Assembly (NCBI RefSeq): GCF_030272615.1
Contig: NC_081410.1
Coordinates: 568,747,152 to 568,811,151, forward strand
Direction: 5' to 3'
Source of the DNA: Cryptomeria japonica
Taxonomy: Eukaryota; Streptophyta; Pinopsida; Cupressales; Cupressaceae
Length of the DNA: 64,000 bases
How positions within the stretch are numbered: position 1 is the stretch's first letter; each line of letters opens with the position of its first letter. Positions 61,176 through 64,000 of this stretch are shown here, piece by piece. Below the pieces are notes generated by a model, which saw nothing but the letters and a program-made list of their open reading frames with translations, was not told the origin of the DNA and did no database searches. The translations under genes were made by a program, and so were the position numbers.

Positions 61176-62234
61176 TGTAGGTCCCGGAGACAACTGAGGG
61201 GGGGGGGGGGGTGAATTAGTTGTCAAATAATTTCAAACCAAAAACTTATTAACCAACTTAATGCTTAATACCGATAAGATAGTTAAGTATGTTGGTAAAT
61301 AGTGTTAACAGAAAATTGCTATACCAGTAAGAATTAATGCATGAAACATAAGCACAAAGTCATCCACAACACATGACACCAATATTTGTACATGGAAACC
61401 CTGTAAGGGGAAAAAACACGGTGGGAAACCTTACCCACAATCAGATGATACTGCTGCAGATAGTAAGTGTACAAAGAGGGGTCTACACATGTAGAAAGGC
61501 CAACAGCCTAGAGCTCATTGCTCAATCACAAATGGGAGTCACACTGACTACAGTTGGATGGTTAAATCCAATGAGAATGTACTGCACAAAATAACATCTT
61601 TATATGCTGGATTCAGTACTGATGTAATGCTGATATACTTCTATAAAAATCTAACTTCACCTTTAAATGATGTCTTCGTGTATATCCCTGCTTGATCTCG
61701 CATATACCCTTCCTTAAATTTTTTTCGCATTCCACACTTGATCTTACAAATAAGATCTTACATTTATACCATACCCTAAGACCAATTTTAGTAGGTCGGC
61801 TCTACAAGATATTACAATAAAACATTTTACAAACAATACAATATCCGATGCAATAACCAATTGAACATGTCGGCTTAATGCATTTACAACAATAATAAAT
61901 CATCTCCATAGCATGCCATGCTGATCTGGAAAAGATAAACCTGCCGGTGTAACCCTAGATAACCTAGACCTATTTGCCAGTAAAAGCAAATATGCAAATA
62001 AGAATATACCAATGATTATTACTTCAAAATAAAGTGTCCACATGATGTCTTCGACATTACCAAGTGTCTTCCATGTTATTGCAGGTGTCGGTGAACATTA
62101 TATCCTGCTGGTTAACCATATATCACTAATTGTTGCATAGTTTACTGTTTGCCGGTGAATGTTGCTGGATCTCCAAAGTAGGTGTATTTAGTAGGTGTTG
62201 ACATCAATGACAAAACCATACCAAAATACCAACA
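61176..62234 (-). repeat. Copia-1 5' LTR (1059 bp)
   Basis: From TGTAGGTCCC to ACCAACA, followed by ATCAC. It contains a G-run of about 14 bases (61199-61212). In element sense it starts TGTTGGTATTTTGGTATGG, a common copia LTR start. Confidence 0.93.
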
Positions 62235-62239
62235 ATCAC

Positions 62240-62574
62240 TATTTTAAATATATTGAAAATCTTGCCTTTTTTGCTATTGGAGTCTGTCAAAATTCAGAAA
62301 TTTGACCTTTGTCTGCAAGTTTATGGTTCTAAGGGTTTAGGGTTTTTGGGAATTTCAAAAGCATTTAAAAAAATAAACCTTTGTGTCGCTTTTTCTCCAA
62401 ATCTTCTTTTTTCTCATTACCTTTTTCCACTTAAGTGGAAGGGTCATCGCATCATTGCAGAGGGGGCCCCTTTTAGGTCAAGGCTTAGTCAGGTTCTTAT
62501 AATTCTGAAATATTTTGCAATATTTTCCTAAGTCCTAAGTCTTTCCTTTTAGCTATCGGGTTTCCTAAAGATTG
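62240..62574. other. Unassigned sequence after copia-1
   Basis: The TSDs show that it was contiguous with 34949 before copia-1 inserted, yet it does not continue copia-2 gag. It contains pyrimidine-rich parts (62380-62430) and GAGGGGGCCCC (62461-62471). No gene is seen. Confidence 0.5.
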
Positions 62575-64000
62575 AGCAAGTTTCTATTAGATCAGTGGTT
62601 GTCATGAGATTGCAACATAAATTTACATGATGGAATATTTATCATGACCCAAGAGACCAAGTGGTGCGGCCCGTGAGAAGAGAACTGCCCAGGCAAGGTA
62701 AAAGTTAGGCAAGTCGAAGAAAAATCGGATGGTTAGAAGGAAGATCTGATGGTTGTCATGAGACCACGACATAAAGGTGTGTGACAGTTATTTCTTGTGA
62801 CCCAACGACAAATCACTAGCGGCGGGGCCAGACAGACAGTTAAAGAAGATAGTTAAAGCAGTGGCAGCTAAGTTCTGAAAGAAATTTAAAGATCGACTGG
62901 TTAGTTCAAAATGATCAACGATTGTCGTGAGATCACAACATAAAGCTACTCGTTAGAATATCCATCGTGACCCAACGACAAAGAAGAGCTCCATTCTAGT
63001 AGTTAGTCTTGCCATGCTAAGGTGTTAGGGTAGGGACTCAGGAGCCAATCAGGGGGTACCACATGGTGACACGCGGCATGAGAGAAGCTCAGGAAAATCA
63101 AGTTAAAGATTGAGCAAGTCTGAGAATATCTGGCACTTGTTGCTGATCCGCCATGCAAAGTTGCCAAAATATTATCCTTTGTGGACTAGTGACTAGATGG
63201 TGGGGCCTGCTCTTAGAAAGCATTCTAAGTGTGTTAAAGTGTAGATAAGTTTTTGCATATCAACGGTTGTCACTATACTGTGACATAAAGTTTCTCGATC
63301 ATTATTCTTCACGGATAAGCGACCAAGTGGTGGGGCCCATGAGAAAGGCGGGTCTGACTGTCCAATGGCAGGTCCAAGTGGCAAACAGGTGGTAGTCAGG
63401 TGGCATGTCATTAAACTCATAAAGTGACTTTTCAAACAAACCTTGGCCACAATGGATCGTTAAAAGGATTCACTGAAAGCATCAGTTCCATCGACATAAA
63501 GTACATTGAAGAAATCATAATTGGTCTCGTCGATAAAATAAAAAGTATCAAGGAAACTACAAAATCCATGAGACATGTGAATAGCTCGCTGAGGGAGGAA
63601 GTTTGGCGGAAAGAATAATATCAAACAAACCAATGGAAACTTTAAGTGAAGTGGCGGATGAGGTGGCAAGTCAGAAGGTGGCTAGTTGGATGCGCGGACA
63701 AATCAGAAAGTGACACCCGACAAAAGGGAACAATTCAAAATAAGTTAAAGGTCGAGCAGATTGAAGAGGATCCAATGGCTATCGCTATACCATGAAGGAA
63801 AGTTGCATGATGAATACCCTTCGTGGACCAACGACCAGATGGTGGGACCCCTTCTAAAGTGGGTGGCTCAGGTAAGTTAAAGGGCGTGCTAGTTTTGTAT
63901 GATCTCACGGCTGTCACTGAACCACTATGAGGAGTAGCTCAACCATTATCAATCACAAATTAGCGACAAAGAAGGTCCAAGGTAAAAGGGTGGGTCTGGG
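62575..64000 (+). repeat. Strongly diverged tandem array, unit about 130-210 bases
   Basis: Four ordered boxes recur: (1) GGTTGTCATGAGACCACGAC plus ATAAAG; (2) CGTGACCCAACGACAAA; (3) GTGGTGGGGCC; (4) AAAGTTAAAG..GAGCAAG. Box 1 or its variants are at about 62594, 62752, 62927, 63264, 63777 and 63909; box 2 at about 62646, 62807, 62981, 63320, 63820 and 63960; box 3 at about 62663, 62823, 63200, 63331 and 63839. Units are only partly alike, and one interval (63420-63650) is unlike the rest. The array runs off the window. Confidence 0.6.
63424..63618 (+). CDS. Possible short coding remnant within the array
   Basis: A 64-codon frame with no good ATG (it opens at GTG) encodes a helical, lysine-rich sequence: IDIKYIEEIIIGLVDKIKSI, then MRHVNSSLREEVWRKE. 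This could form a coiled coil. It coincides with the only part of the array that lacks the repeat boxes, so it may be an insertion or a remnant of coding DNA. I do not recognise the family, and chance is quite possible. Confidence 0.2.
   Translation: MTFQTNLGHNGSLKGFTESISSIDIKYIEEIIIGLVDKIKSIKETTKSMRHVNSSLREEVWRKE

Larger units (their letters stand above)
34950..62234 (-). mobile_element. Copia-1, Ty1/copia element holding two nested elements
   Basis: It is bounded by a perfect ATCAC duplication (34945-34949 and 62235-62239). The right (5') LTR is 61176-62234; the left (3') LTR, 34950-35501, is truncated. Removing the two insertions (37385-44957 and 47096-60776, each with its duplication) leaves about 6.0 kb of copia with the order gag, protease, integrase, RT, RNase H on the minus strand. 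Six or more stops and one frameshift disable it. Confidence 0.95.

Noticed and set aside
1-64000. Host protein-coding genes, tRNA or rRNA genes
   Set aside because: No frame outside mobile elements shows a recognisable protein, and no tRNA or rRNA signature was seen on either strand. A short or highly split host gene in 1466-3104 or 62240-64000 cannot be excluded by eye.

Overview
The window is plant nuclear DNA made almost entirely of LTR retrotransposons. I found no host gene, rRNA, tRNA or CRISPR array. Evidence for a plant is the mix of lineages: a Tekay/Del-type chromovirus with very long LTRs and a Met-tRNA primer site, a Tat-lineage Ty3/gypsy element with a second (archaeal-type) RNase H and a G-patch, Ty1/copia elements, and a plant mobile domain (PMD) gene. 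The deep nesting, AT-rich spacers and old decay suggest a large genome. A gymnosperm is my guess, but the sequence does not prove it.

Layout. 1-1465 is the end of a copia LTR. 1466-3104 has no recognisable gene. 3110-4361 is a solo LTR (target-site duplication, TSD, GTTAC). 4367-9907 is probably the 3' LTR of an old chromovirus, 'gypsy-2' (minus strand), broken by a copia solo LTR at 7072-8673 (TSD TATTA). Gypsy-2 coding remnants lie at 9950-10501 and 28686-31702. They are split by an 18.2-kb Tat-lineage element at 10507-28680 (minus strand, TSD GTCCC). A second copia, 'copia-2' (plus strand), enters gypsy-2 at 31703. Copia-2 is cut by 'copia-1' (34950-62234, minus strand, TSD ATCAC). Copia-1 is cut twice: by a gag-protease-only LTR element at 37385-44957 (plus strand, TSD CCTCT) and by a 13.7-kb Tekay-like element at 47096-60776 (minus strand, TSD GAAGC). 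From about 62575 to the end lies a diverged tandem array that I cannot assign.

Insertion order follows from the TSDs: gypsy-2, then copia-2, then copia-1, then the gag-pro element and Tekay. The Tat element and the two solo LTRs are separate later hits on gypsy-2. All coding regions carry stops or lost catalytic residues, so nothing here looks autonomous today.

The most interesting object is the Tat element. Between its pol and 3' LTR it carries, on the opposite strand, what looks like a complete two-exon gene for a PMD protein: telo-box, TATA box, start codon, GTAAGT donor, in-phase acceptor and a 309-codon main exon. The intron of this antisense gene and the 5' leader of the sense gag-pol transcript both hold about twenty copies of an octamer near TAGCGCAT, each in the sense of its own transcript, so the two ends of the element are complementary. 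Also notable are a gag-pro element whose 1145-codon frame has no reverse transcriptase, palindrome arrays in three LTR families, and a Tekay polyprotein with 16 in-frame stops, all TAG or TGA, and no frameshift.
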